Origin: Dietzia cinnamea NBRC 102147
GTDB taxonomy: Bacteria; Actinomycetota; Actinomycetes; Mycobacteriales; Mycobacteriaceae
Assembly: GCF_001571065.1 (NCBI RefSeq)
Contig: NZ_BCSW01000006.1
Span: 46,253 to 110,252 of the forward strand
Direction: 5' to 3'
DNA length: 64,000 bases
Under the pieces are notes generated by a model. That model made no database searches. It worked only from the letters and a program-made list of their open reading frames with translations, and was not told the origin of the DNA. Made by a program: the position numbers and the translations under genes. Each line of letters begins with the position of its first letter. The first letter of the stretch is position 1. Below, one piece after another: positions 47,824-57,040 of this stretch.

Positions 47824-48420
47824 TCAGGAGACGGCGGCGCCGGTGAGAATGACCCGCAACCGCGCCGCGCACTCGTCGCGCGCCGTCCGCGCCGCGTAGC
47901 CGACGGAGACCTCCACGAGGAGACGGAGTAGGACGACGACGACGAGGTCGGCCGCGATGTCCACGGCGGTGCCGTCCGCTCCGGAGAGCGTCTCGAGTCG
48001 GCCCAGGGTTATCCCCAGCCGACGACGCGCGGAATCGACGGCCGTCGTGAGGACGCGATGATCGGGGTGAGCGGTGTCTGCCAGCCCGCGGGCGAACATC
48101 CCCCAGGTCTGCGGATCCCGGGTCGCGGCGTCGGCGGCGCGGCCCGGCCAGTCGGTCGCCGGGTCCTCGGTCGGGGTGGAGACCAGCTCGTCGACGAACG
48201 CGCCGAGCACGTCCGCCGCGCCGGCCGCGAGCTCGGAAGCCAGGTCGTCGACCGATTCGAAGTGCCGGTAGAACGCGGTGGGCACGATGCCCACCTCGCG
48301 GGCGAGCTCGCGGACGACGAGCCCGGTGAATCCGCGGGACGCCACCGCGTTCCGGCCCGCCTCCACGATGAGTGCACGCGTGTGCCGCTTCTGCTCCGCT
48401 CGCGTCCTGGGGGTCGTCAC
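47824..48420 (-). CDS. TetR-family regulator, divergent from the desaturase operon
   Basis: A 198-aa repressor-type protein. Helix-turn-helix at about 30-60: VVRELAREVGIVPTAFYRHF. The ligand-binding half is Ala-rich and helical (TWGMFARGLADTAHP, VVVVLLRLLVEV). GTG 48420 is chosen because TAGGAT lies 7 nt upstream. It is divergent from the ferredoxin reductase and desaturase genes. Such placement is known for DesT-like regulators of unsaturated fatty-acid synthesis, so acyl-CoA sensing is a fair guess, not shown by sequence. Confidence 0.85.
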   Translation of the reverse strand: MTTPRTRAEQKRHTRALIVEAGRNAVASRGFTGLVVRELAREVGIVPTAFYRHFESVDDLASELAAGAADVLGAFVDELVSTPTEDPATDWPGRAADAATRDPQTWGMFARGLADTAHPDHRVLTTAVDSARRRLGITLGRLETLSGADGTAVDIAADLVVVVLLRLLVEVSVGYAARTARDECAARLRVILTGAAVS

Positions 48421-48427
48421 GGGTCCG

Positions 48428-48433
48428 ATCCTA
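48428..48433 (-). promoter_or_regulatory. -10 hexamer for leaderless tetR gene
   Basis: TAGGAT on the minus strand ends 7 nt before GTG 48420. Confidence 0.45.
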
Positions 48434-48516
48434 TCGACTATCTGCTGGGACCGCTCAGACCGGCCACGTCGCCAGATCGTCGCACAGGCCACCGCCGCGG
48501 GGGTCTTTTCATTTCA

Positions 48517-48540
48517 GAGAACACCTGTACACTCACACTC
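48517..48540. promoter_or_regulatory. Possible TetR operator upstream of the ferredoxin reductase gene
   Basis: GAGAACACCTGTACACTCAC (48517-48536) contains the palindrome TGTACA at 48526-48531, with flanking ACAC bases on each side. It lies in the A+T-richest part of the 259-bp divergent region. The symmetry is short, so this is a weak call. Confidence 0.25.
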
Positions 48541-48679
48541 GTCCGGTGGTCGAACCGGGCGGACGCGCCCCCCGGGACGCGACCACGCCCCCGGGGGTGT
48601 GAGGCGCGAGGACCACACAGGGGCGAGCGCGGCCGACGGTGCACGACCACACCGACCCACACTTTCCACGGAGGTCCCC

Positions 48680-49774
48680 ATGACCGCCCCGCCCCTTCGC
48701 CGACTCTTCTCCCGACGCCTCACCCGCACCCTGCTGACGCCGCATCCGGTCGAGCACTACGTCCGCTCGCTGGGCGTGGCCTGGTCGGACGACCCCACCG
48801 GCGCGACGGTCGTGGCCGTCGACCGGCCCGTCCCCGACGTCACCGTGCTCACCCTGCGACTGCCCACCGGCGTCCCGAGGCCCGCCCCCGGCGGCGCGCT
48901 CGAGATCGGCGTGGTGATCGACGGCGTCGTCCACCGCCGCCACTACTCCCCCGTCGACCCGGCGTCCCGCGCCGACGGGCTCGCGACCATCGCCGTCCGT
49001 CGCCATCCCGGCGGCACGGTCTCCGAGTACCTGTGGGCCGACGCGGCGGCCGGGACGCGACTGCTGCTCGGCAACCCGGCCGGGGAGATGGCGTTGCCCG
49101 AGGTCCGCCCGGCCGACGTGCTCCTGGTCAGCGGCGGTAGCGGCATCACGCCGATGCTGGCGATCGCCTCGACCCTGGCCGCAGAGCAGCACTGCTCCGG
49201 CGCCGGCCGCGTGGCCTGGCTGCACTATGCCCGGCGTGTGCAGGACGTGCCCTTCCGCGACCGGCTCCGCCAGCTGTCGCGCGCGGGCATCGACGTCCGC
49301 GTGGTGCCCACCGCCGGAGGGTCCACGCCCGACGGCCTGGCCGGCCACCTCAGCGCCGGGCACCTCGAGGCGATCGCCCCGTGGCACCGCGACGCGACGG
49401 TGTTCCTCTGCGGCCCCGATCCCCTGGCCGGCGGGCTCGCGGAGACGCTCGGCGCGGAGCGCTTCTCCGGCGTTCTCCGCGAGCGCTTCACCGCTTCGAA
49501 CGGGCCGGTCCCGGACGGCGACGGCGGCACGGTGACCCACCTGCGCAGCGGAATCACCGCCCGCAACGAGGGCACCACGCTGCTCGAGGGCGCGGAGGCC
49601 GCGGGGTTGAGACCGCAGCACGGGTGCCGCATGGGCATCTGTCACACCTGCACGGCCGTGCGTCGCTCCGGCGCCACGCGCGACCTGCGGACCGGCGAGG
49701 TCGACGCCACGCCCGGCTGCCACGTCCAGATCTGCGTCAACGCGCCCGTCGGCGACGTCGAGATCGAACTGTAG
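48680..49774 (+). CDS. Ferredoxin reductase-type oxidoreductase (Rv3230c-like)
   Basis: A 364-aa electron-transfer protein partnering the desaturase. The FNR-type FAD site is RRHYSPVDP; the NAD(P) loop is LVSGGSGITPMLAIASTL; LCGPDPLAGGLAETLG follows. The C-terminal plant-type [2Fe-2S] domain has GCRMGICHTCTA and a last Cys in QICVNAP. GGAGG lies 5 nt before ATG. It is 40 bp upstream of the fatty-acid desaturase, the same pairing as Rv3230c-desA3, where it feeds electrons from NADPH to the di-iron site. Confidence 0.92.
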   Translation: MTAPPLRRLFSRRLTRTLLTPHPVEHYVRSLGVAWSDDPTGATVVAVDRPVPDVTVLTLRLPTGVPRPAPGGALEIGVVIDGVVHRRHYSPVDPASRADGLATIAVRRHPGGTVSEYLWADAAAGTRLLLGNPAGEMALPEVRPADVLLVSGGSGITPMLAIASTLAAEQHCSGAGRVAWLHYARRVQDVPFRDRLRQLSRAGIDVRVVPTAGGSTPDGLAGHLSAGHLEAIAPWHRDATVFLCGPDPLAGGLAETLGAERFSGVLRERFTASNGPVPDGDGGTVTHLRSGITARNEGTTLLEGAEAAGLRPQHGCRMGICHTCTAVRRSGATRDLRTGEVDATPGCHVQICVNAPVGDVEIEL

Positions 49775-49814
49775 ACACCACCAACCGGATCCCGACCCGG
49801 AAAGGAACCGCATC

Positions 49815-51023
49815 ATGGCTCTCCTGCAACTCCCCACCCTGCGTCCCAGAAAGCCCGCGGCGCCGAAGAAGGCCGCGAAGATGTCCGCGAAGAAGTCCGC
49901 TCTCGCGCCCGAACCGATCGTCCTGTCCGCCGAGTCGGTGGAGATCATCGGCCGCGAGCTCGACGCGATCCGCGACCGGGTCGTCGCCGACCTCGGCACC
50001 GCCGACCGTGACTACATCCTGCGCGTCGTCCGCACCCAACGTCGTCTCGAACTGACAGGCCGCGGCCTGATGTTCCTCGGCTTTCTGCCGCCCGCGTGGC
50101 TGGCCGGTGTCGCGGCGCTGAGCGCGTCCAAGATCCTCGACAACATGGAGATCGGCCACAACGTCATGCACGGCCAATACGACTGGATGCGCGACGACAT
50201 GCTCCACTCGTCCAGCTTCGAGTGGGACAACGTGTGCCCCTCCGACCAGTGGCGACACTCGCACAACTACATGCACCACACGTACACCAACATCCTCGAC
50301 CTGGACCGGGACATCGGCTACGGCCTGCTGCGTATGGAGTACGAGCAGAAGTGGACCCCGCTGCGTCTGGGCAACCCGGTGTACGCGTTCGCGCTGATGA
50401 TGCTCTTCGAGTGGGGCGTGATGCTCCACGACCTGGAGTACGACAACGTGCTCAAGGGCAAGCGCAAGTGGTCCGACGTCAAGGGCCTCGTCGCCGGCTG
50501 GTGGCGCAAGGTGCGCGGCCAGGTAGCGAAGGACTACATCGTCCACCCGGCGCTGACCGGCCCCCTGTTCCCGCTGACGTTCGCCGGCAATCTCACCGCC
50601 AACCTCGTGCGAAACGTGTGGGCGTTCTCGGTGATCTTCTGCGGCCACTTCCCGTCCGGCGCGCAGGTCTTCACACAGGAGGAGACGGCCGAGGAGACGC
50701 GCGGCGAGTGGTATGTGCGCCAGATGCTGGGCTCGGCCAACATCTCCGGCAGCCCGCTGATGCACCTCGCCACCGGCAACCTCTCCCACCAGATCGAGCA
50801 CCACCTGTTCCCGGACCTGCCCGCGCACCGGTACCCGGAGATCGCGGTCGAGGTGCGCCGGATCTGTGAGGAGCACGGGCTGCCATACAACACCGGGCCG
50901 CTGTGGAAGCAGGTCGGCTCGGTGTGGGTCAAGATGTTCCGCCTCGCCCTGCCGCTGCCGCCGAAGCCGGAGGACGCGCCCGCGGTGATCATCGAGCGCA
51001 GGAAGGCTCCCTCCGCCGCCTGA
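49815..51023 (+). CDS. desA3: Membrane fatty-acid (acyl-CoA delta-9 type) desaturase
   Basis: A 402-aa integral membrane di-iron enzyme. The three His boxes are clear: GHNVMH, HSHNYMHHTYTN and HQIEHHLFPDLP. Hydrophobic helices lie around the first box (LMFLGFLPPAWLAGVAALSA) and in the second half. A Lys-rich N-tail is present. GGAAAGGAA precedes ATG. Close relation to M. tuberculosis DesA3 (stearoyl-CoA desaturase) is inferred from the motifs and the adjoining reductase. The desaturase and its regulator should set membrane unsaturation. Confidence 0.9.
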   Translation: MALLQLPTLRPRKPAAPKKAAKMSAKKSALAPEPIVLSAESVEIIGRELDAIRDRVVADLGTADRDYILRVVRTQRRLELTGRGLMFLGFLPPAWLAGVAALSASKILDNMEIGHNVMHGQYDWMRDDMLHSSSFEWDNVCPSDQWRHSHNYMHHTYTNILDLDRDIGYGLLRMEYEQKWTPLRLGNPVYAFALMMLFEWGVMLHDLEYDNVLKGKRKWSDVKGLVAGWWRKVRGQVAKDYIVHPALTGPLFPLTFAGNLTANLVRNVWAFSVIFCGHFPSGAQVFTQEETAEETRGEWYVRQMLGSANISGSPLMHLATGNLSHQIEHHLFPDLPAHRYPEIAVEVRRICEEHGLPYNTGPLWKQVGSVWVKMFRLALPLPPKPEDAPAVIIERRKAPSAA

Positions 51024-51068
51024 GTCGCGGGTACCGTCAAAGGCCACCATCGACGAGGGGAGCGGTCC

Positions 51069-51320
51069 GTGAGCGACTTCGAACGCAACAAGGACCAGGT
51101 CCAGGCGGGCGTCCAGGCGGGGGCGTCGCTGGTGGGTCGGATCGCGGTCATCGTCACCGACGCGGTCGGGTCGATCGCCAAGGAGATCGGCGACTTCGTC
51201 ACCGAGGGCATCGAAATGCGTGAGGCCGCCCGAATCTCCCGCCGCGAGGAGCGGCAGCGCACCGCGGACGAGCCGCTGATCAACCTCGACGGCATCGAGG
51301 ACGGCGACCTGCAGGGCTGA
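51069..51320 (+). CDS. Small conserved-looking protein, unknown function
   Basis: An 83-aa protein with GTG 51069 preceded by GAGGGGAG. A polar N-terminus leads to an amphipathic/hydrophobic helix (ASLVGRIAVIVTDAVGSIAK, residues 19-38) and then a charged tail rich in Arg and Glu. It could sit at the membrane surface. Small proteins of this kind exist in corynebacteria and relatives; I cannot give it a function. Located 45 bp after the desaturase, it may be cotranscribed with it. Confidence 0.7.
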   Translation: MSDFERNKDQVQAGVQAGASLVGRIAVIVTDAVGSIAKEIGDFVTEGIEMREAARISRREERQRTADEPLINLDGIEDGDLQG

Positions 51321-51422
51321 CCGGCGACCGGCCGCTTCCCGGGGAGAGGCGGCCGGTCGGCCCCCGTGGCCCCCCGTGGCCGGTGCGAAGTGGCGCCGGC
51401 CACGGTGGCAGGATCCCATGTC

Positions 51423-52433
51423 GTGACGATCATCGCCGCCGCGGACGGCTCCGCTCTCGGAAACCCCGGTCCTGCCGGATGGGCCTGGTATATCGACGAC
51501 TCGACCTGGCGCTGCGGTGGCTGGAAGCGCGGCACCAACAACCAGGGCGAGCTCACCGCCGTGCTGGACCTGCTGCGCCAGACCGCGCACACCGATGAGC
51601 CGCTGCACATCCTGTGCGACTCGCAGTACGTCATCAACTCGGTCACCAAATGGATGAAGGGCTGGAAGCGCAAGGGCTGGAAGAAGGCCGACGGCAAGCC
51701 CGTGCTCAACGTCGAGGTGATGAAGGCCCTCGACGAGGCGATGCAGGGCCGCGAGGTGACGTTCGAGTGGGTCAAGGGGCACGCGGGCCACGAGCTCAAC
51801 GAGAAGGCCGACGCCCTGGCCAACGGCGCCGCCAAGGCGCACTCGTCGCGCAAGGAGCCTGAGCCCGGGCCGGGCTTCCCGGGTGCGACGGCTGTGGGCG
51901 CGGGCGAGGACCCGGCCGTTCCCCCGCCCGCCGCGGGGGGCGCCGCCCGGCGATCGCCGTCCGCGGGAGGATCGGGGACGAGCGGGACGACGACGAGGTC
52001 AGCGGCCGAGTCCGAGCCCGACCTGTTCTCCCTGGACGCGAACACCCCGGCCGGTCCCGCGGACGAGGAAGGGAGTTCTCCCTCCGCCGCCGGCCCGGGG
52101 ATCGAGGACCTCGTCGTCGACCTGGAACGCTCCCTGCTGACCGACGCCGTCCGCCGGGACCGCCGCACTCTCACGCGACTGCTCGACGTGCGGTGGCGGC
52201 AGGTGGACGCCGCGGGCCGCACCCGGACCCGCCGCCAGCTCGGCGACACGGACGGGTCCGTCGAGGACGTCGAACTCGAGGTGGTCGAGACCCGACGCCT
52301 CGGCGACGACGCGGTTCTCGTGCTGTGGCGCGCCACCGCTCCCGGGGGCGAGGTCTCGCTGGGCAGCTCGCTGTGGCAGCGGTTCGGCGGTGACTGGAAG
52401 CAGGTCTACCAGCAGGCCACCCGCGAGGCCTGA
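51423..52433 (+). CDS. rnhA: RNase HI with C-terminal DUF4440/SnoaL-like extension
   Basis: Residues 1-145 are RNase HI (cuts RNA in RNA-DNA hybrids): VTIIAAADGSALGNPGPAGW (first Asp), TNNQGELTAVLDLL (Glu), LCDSQYVINSVTKWM (Asp) and HELNEKADALAN (last Asp). An 80-residue Pro/Gly/Ser linker is followed at about 225-334 by a domain with the DUF4440/NTF2-like pattern (VDLERSLLTDAVRRDRRTL ... LGSSLWQRFGGDWKQVYQQA). GTG 51423 fits the family N-terminus, with AGGA 9 nt upstream; 336 aa results. The second domain's job is unknown. Confidence 0.88.
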   Translation: MTIIAAADGSALGNPGPAGWAWYIDDSTWRCGGWKRGTNNQGELTAVLDLLRQTAHTDEPLHILCDSQYVINSVTKWMKGWKRKGWKKADGKPVLNVEVMKALDEAMQGREVTFEWVKGHAGHELNEKADALANGAAKAHSSRKEPEPGPGFPGATAVGAGEDPAVPPPAAGGAARRSPSAGGSGTSGTTTRSAAESEPDLFSLDANTPAGPADEEGSSPSAAGPGIEDLVVDLERSLLTDAVRRDRRTLTRLLDVRWRQVDAAGRTRTRRQLGDTDGSVEDVELEVVETRRLGDDAVLVLWRATAPGGEVSLGSSLWQRFGGDWKQVYQQATREA

Positions 52434-52498
52434 GGCGGCGTCGGCGTGTCGACCGCGCTACAGGTGTTGTATGGTCGGCGGCCGCGCCGACGCCCGGT

Positions 52499-54120
<1,622 letters not shown>

Positions 54121-54127
54121 GGGACCG

Positions 54128-54133
54128 AGGCTA
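54128..54133 (-). promoter_or_regulatory. -10 hexamer for leaderless PPOX gene
   Basis: TAGCCT on the minus strand ends 7 nt before ATG 54120. Confidence 0.5.
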
Positions 54134-54221
54134 CGGGCCCACCCGCCACGCGGCATCCGCGACCGCGGGCCGCCCCGGCGCGGACGCCCTCGTCGTCGTC
54201 ACCCTCGTCGCCCCGGCGCCG

Positions 54222-55076
54222 TCACTCGTAGACGACGGTCACCGGCGCGTGGTCGGACCACCGCATGTCATAGGCCTCGGCGCGATCGACCCAGTCCTTG
54301 ACGGCGCGGTCGACGAGGCCGTCGGAGACCACCTGGTAGTCGATGCGCCAGCCCGCGTCGTTGTCGAAGGCCTTGCCACGCTGGCTCCACCACGAGTACG
54401 GGCCCACCTCGTCGGGGCGGCGGTGCCGCACGATGTCGGTCCACCCGCTGCCGTCGGCGAACACGTCGGTCATCCACTCCCGCTCGTGCGGCAGGAAACC
54501 GGAGCTCTTGTGGTTGCCCTTGTGGTTCTTCAGGTCCTCTTCACGGTGGGCGATGTTCCAATCCCCGCAGATGATCATCTCGTGACCGTCGCGACTCTTC
54601 AGCTCGGCGGCGCGCTCGGCGAGGTACCCCCGGAACGTCTTCAGGAACCGGTCCTTCTCATCCTGCTTGGGCGTGTTGGCCGAGCCCGACGGCAGGTACA
54701 GGCTGGCCACGGTGACGGTCTCGCCGTCGACCGCGCCGGGGTAGACGGCCTCGATGTAGCGGCCGGACTCGGCGAACTCCGGATCGCCGTAACCGACGCA
54801 CACGTCCGACGGCTCCTGGCGGGACAGCAACGCCACCCCGGCGCGGCCCTTCATCGAAGACGCCGATCCGATGAGATGCCACCCCGCGTCGAGCGCGGGC
54901 GCGAGCGCCTTGCGGGTCTGCTCCTCGTCCGCGCGCACCTCCTGGAGGGCGACGACGTCCGCCCCGCTGCTCTCCAACCACGGCAGGAACCCGAGGTTGG
55001 TCTCCGACCGCTGCTTCACGGCGGCGCGGATCCCGTTGACGTTGACAGTGCTGACCGTGAGACTCACGGCCGCCAT
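54222..55076 (-). CDS. xth: Exodeoxyribonuclease III (AP endonuclease family)
   Basis: A base-excision repair nuclease, 284 aa. Motifs: TVSTVNVNGIRAAVKQ (Asn), VVALQEVRADEEQTRKA (metal Glu), ICGDWNIAHREEDL (Asp-Asn), SWWSQRGKAFDNDAGWRIDY and WSDHAPVTVVYE (Asp-His). ATG 55076 with GGAGG upstream is preferred over longer in-frame starts. Confidence 0.94.
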   Translation of the reverse strand: MAAVSLTVSTVNVNGIRAAVKQRSETNLGFLPWLESSGADVVALQEVRADEEQTRKALAPALDAGWHLIGSASSMKGRAGVALLSRQEPSDVCVGYGDPEFAESGRYIEAVYPGAVDGETVTVASLYLPSGSANTPKQDEKDRFLKTFRGYLAERAAELKSRDGHEMIICGDWNIAHREEDLKNHKGNHKSSGFLPHEREWMTDVFADGSGWTDIVRHRRPDEVGPYSWWSQRGKAFDNDAGWRIDYQVVSDGLVDRAVKDWVDRAEAYDMRWSDHAPVTVVYE

Positions 55077-55192
55077 CGTAGCCACCCCCTCCAACACGGC
55101 CGGGCCGGGATCAGGCCGCCTCCGACCGCCGGACCCAACCCGGGGCACCGGTGCAGCGGCAGTGTCGGACGTCGTCCCACTGGAAACCGGGG

Positions 55193-56347
55193 CTAAGCGC
55201 CCCCGACGACCAACCGGAGCCCACTCGCGTGACGATCGCCCTCATCCGGCTCCGTGCCCGGAGTGGAGGGAGCACCAGGTCGAGCCACGGCAAGGAGTTG
55301 GCCGAAGGTGAGGGTGTTTATGTCGTCAGGCGAGAGTCCGGTCTCGGCTGCGAGATCCTCCACGATCGACCGCCCCAGGATCTCCCTGGCGGCGTCGAAC
55401 ACCTTGGATCGGGGCCACGGCATCGACGAGCCCGGTTCCGCACGTCGGAAGCCCCTCGCCGAGAGATCGCGGAACATCTTGGTGATCGAGGAATCCCCCA
55501 CCACCCCGGCCCGCCGAAGGCCCGAGACGTACGCCATCGCGGACACACCCCATCTGAGCTTCCCGGCGATGAGCGGGTCCAGTCCCACCTCTGGCAGTCC
55601 CTCGCTCTGCAGCGTGAGCGTCGGGAGGAGAAGCTCGGACGCGAACGCATCGGCCTCTTTTTCGCACTCGGCCGTGGGATATGGCTCATGTGCGTGGAGA
55701 ACGAGATGGCCGAGTTCGTGGGCGAGGTCGAATCGCGATCGCTCCGGGGTTTTCAGGCGGGAGAGGAAGACGTATGGACGGCCGTCACGCCACAGGCTGA
55801 AGGCATCGACGTCGGCGGACCGTCCCTGCAGGCCCATCACTCGCACCCCGTGCGCCTCCGCGAGCTGCACCAGATTCGGCAGGGGTCCCGGACCCAACGT
55901 CCATGCCGACCGCAGCACTCGTGCGGCCTCTTCCGGATCGCCCACCTCGGACAACACCGGCACATCAACCCGGGGCAATGTCAGGCGCCTCGCGAGCGCG
56001 CTGTAGAACTCGATTCCGACGAGCCCGTCCCCCGCTGCCGCAGCTCGCGTCGACGACGACGCCGACCGACGCGATCGAAAGTAAATCAAATCCGGCTCAA
56101 GCACGTCCGGCTCGTCCAGCTCGAGAAAGGCCCGCGATACCCCTGTCGCTGCCGAAAGGGCGCCCAATCGCCCCACCGGAACGCCCGTGGCCTCCCATGT
56201 CCGAACCGTCGACCCCGCGACTCCCACCACGTCCGCCAGTTCTCGCCGGGTCAGACCGGCGCGTACCCGGGCGAGGGCCAGCCTGGATCCATCAGCCTTC
56301 TCCTGCGGCGTGGATCTCGAAGTCGACGTCGTCGAACGCGGAGACAT
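55193..56347 (-). CDS. XRE-HTH fused to ImmA/IrrE-type metallopeptidase
   Basis: A 384-aa regulator-peptidase. HTH at about 21-60 (LALARVRAGLTRRELADVVG, VRTWEATG). The ImmA/IrrE domain has HELGH at 210-214 in FDLAHELGHLVLHAHEP, followed by EKEADAFASELLLP, a second metal-ligand region. A helical C-terminal domain extends to 384. This architecture occurs in toxin-antitoxin-like and phage-defence loci and in mobile-element control. ATG 56347 has GAGGG upstream and overlaps the previous gene by 56 bp, so the two are coupled. GC is lower than in the flanking genes. Confidence 0.88.
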   Translation of the reverse strand: MSPRSTTSTSRSTPQEKADGSRLALARVRAGLTRRELADVVGVAGSTVRTWEATGVPVGRLGALSAATGVSRAFLELDEPDVLEPDLIYFRSRRSASSSTRAAAAGDGLVGIEFYSALARRLTLPRVDVPVLSEVGDPEEAARVLRSAWTLGPGPLPNLVQLAEAHGVRVMGLQGRSADVDAFSLWRDGRPYVFLSRLKTPERSRFDLAHELGHLVLHAHEPYPTAECEKEADAFASELLLPTLTLQSEGLPEVGLDPLIAGKLRWGVSAMAYVSGLRRAGVVGDSSITKMFRDLSARGFRRAEPGSSMPWPRSKVFDAAREILGRSIVEDLAAETGLSPDDINTLTFGQLLAVARPGAPSTPGTEPDEGDRHASGLRLVVGGA

Positions 56348-56963
56348 CGGTCGCCCTCACTTCCATGGCCGAGAACTGCATGGGGGTATCGATGATTGCA
56401 CGGTCGCCCCACCGGGTCACCTTGCCACCCTCGATATCCAGCGGGAGCGACACCTCAGCAACGCTCGCCTGCGTCCCGATGTCGTGCCGGTACAGAAGCA
56501 TCCACGTCTGACACGCACCCGCTCCGTCTCGGTTCGACTCCACGTCTATGTCCAGAGCCAGTTGGATCTGCTGATGCCGCCCGGGATCGTTCGATCGGAC
56601 GTGTTCTTCCACAGCACGCCCCTTCGGGTTGGACGTCGACGGAATCGCCTCGGGGTCACCGGTACCCGAGTCGCCGCTCGCCACGATGAGGCGCACACGC
56701 CCGTTCGGCGACACGATCGTGGGCAGATTCTGCTTGTCCGCCAGCTTCCAGCCGTCGGTCGCCAGGTGGCGCCGGATCGACGCGACCGTCCCTGCCCAAG
56801 CGTAGAAACCCGGAGCGATCTTCGGCGCCGCGGGATCGAGGGCGAGCCCTTCGGCGAGACCGTCTCGAACCGCCTCGACTACAGCTCGCTCCGAGATTCC
56901 CAGGCGTCCGAGGATCTCCTTCGACGCCGGACGCCCGGGCGTGGCTTGCGCTGCATTCCCCAT
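56292..56963 (-). CDS. Unknown protein coupled to the XRE-ImmA/IrrE gene
   Basis: A 223-aa protein with GAGAGG six bases before ATG 56963. The first 30 residues look like a helix-turn-helix-like helical pair (KEILGRLGISERAVVEAVRD). The middle and end are strand-rich, with conserved-looking blocks PTIVSPNGRVRLIVASGD, STSNPKGRAVEE, WMLLYRHD and VAEVSLPLDIEGG, ending in IIDTPMQ. I do not recognise a named family, though similar hypothetical proteins may occur elsewhere. No signal peptide or membrane helix. It overlaps the ImmA/IrrE gene by 56 bp and forms a two-gene unit of lower GC, which suggests transfer. Confidence 0.75.
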   Translation of the reverse strand: MGNAAQATPGRPASKEILGRLGISERAVVEAVRDGLAEGLALDPAAPKIAPGFYAWAGTVASIRRHLATDGWKLADKQNLPTIVSPNGRVRLIVASGDSGTGDPEAIPSTSNPKGRAVEEHVRSNDPGRHQQIQLALDIDVESNRDGAGACQTWMLLYRHDIGTQASVAEVSLPLDIEGGKVTRWGDRAIIDTPMQFSAMEVRATDVSAFDDVDFEIHAAGEG

Positions 56964-57040
56964 GGTCAGCCTCTCGGTGTGGTGACGAAAGCCGGTTGTC
57001 CCGGCCGCGTGCCCGCACCTTCTCAGACGGCTACGACATT

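Noticed and set aside
55193..56963. Prophage remnant as the source of the ImmA/IrrE pair
   Set aside because: No integrase, capsid, terminase or attachment-site repeat is seen on either side; only the lower GC hints at transfer.
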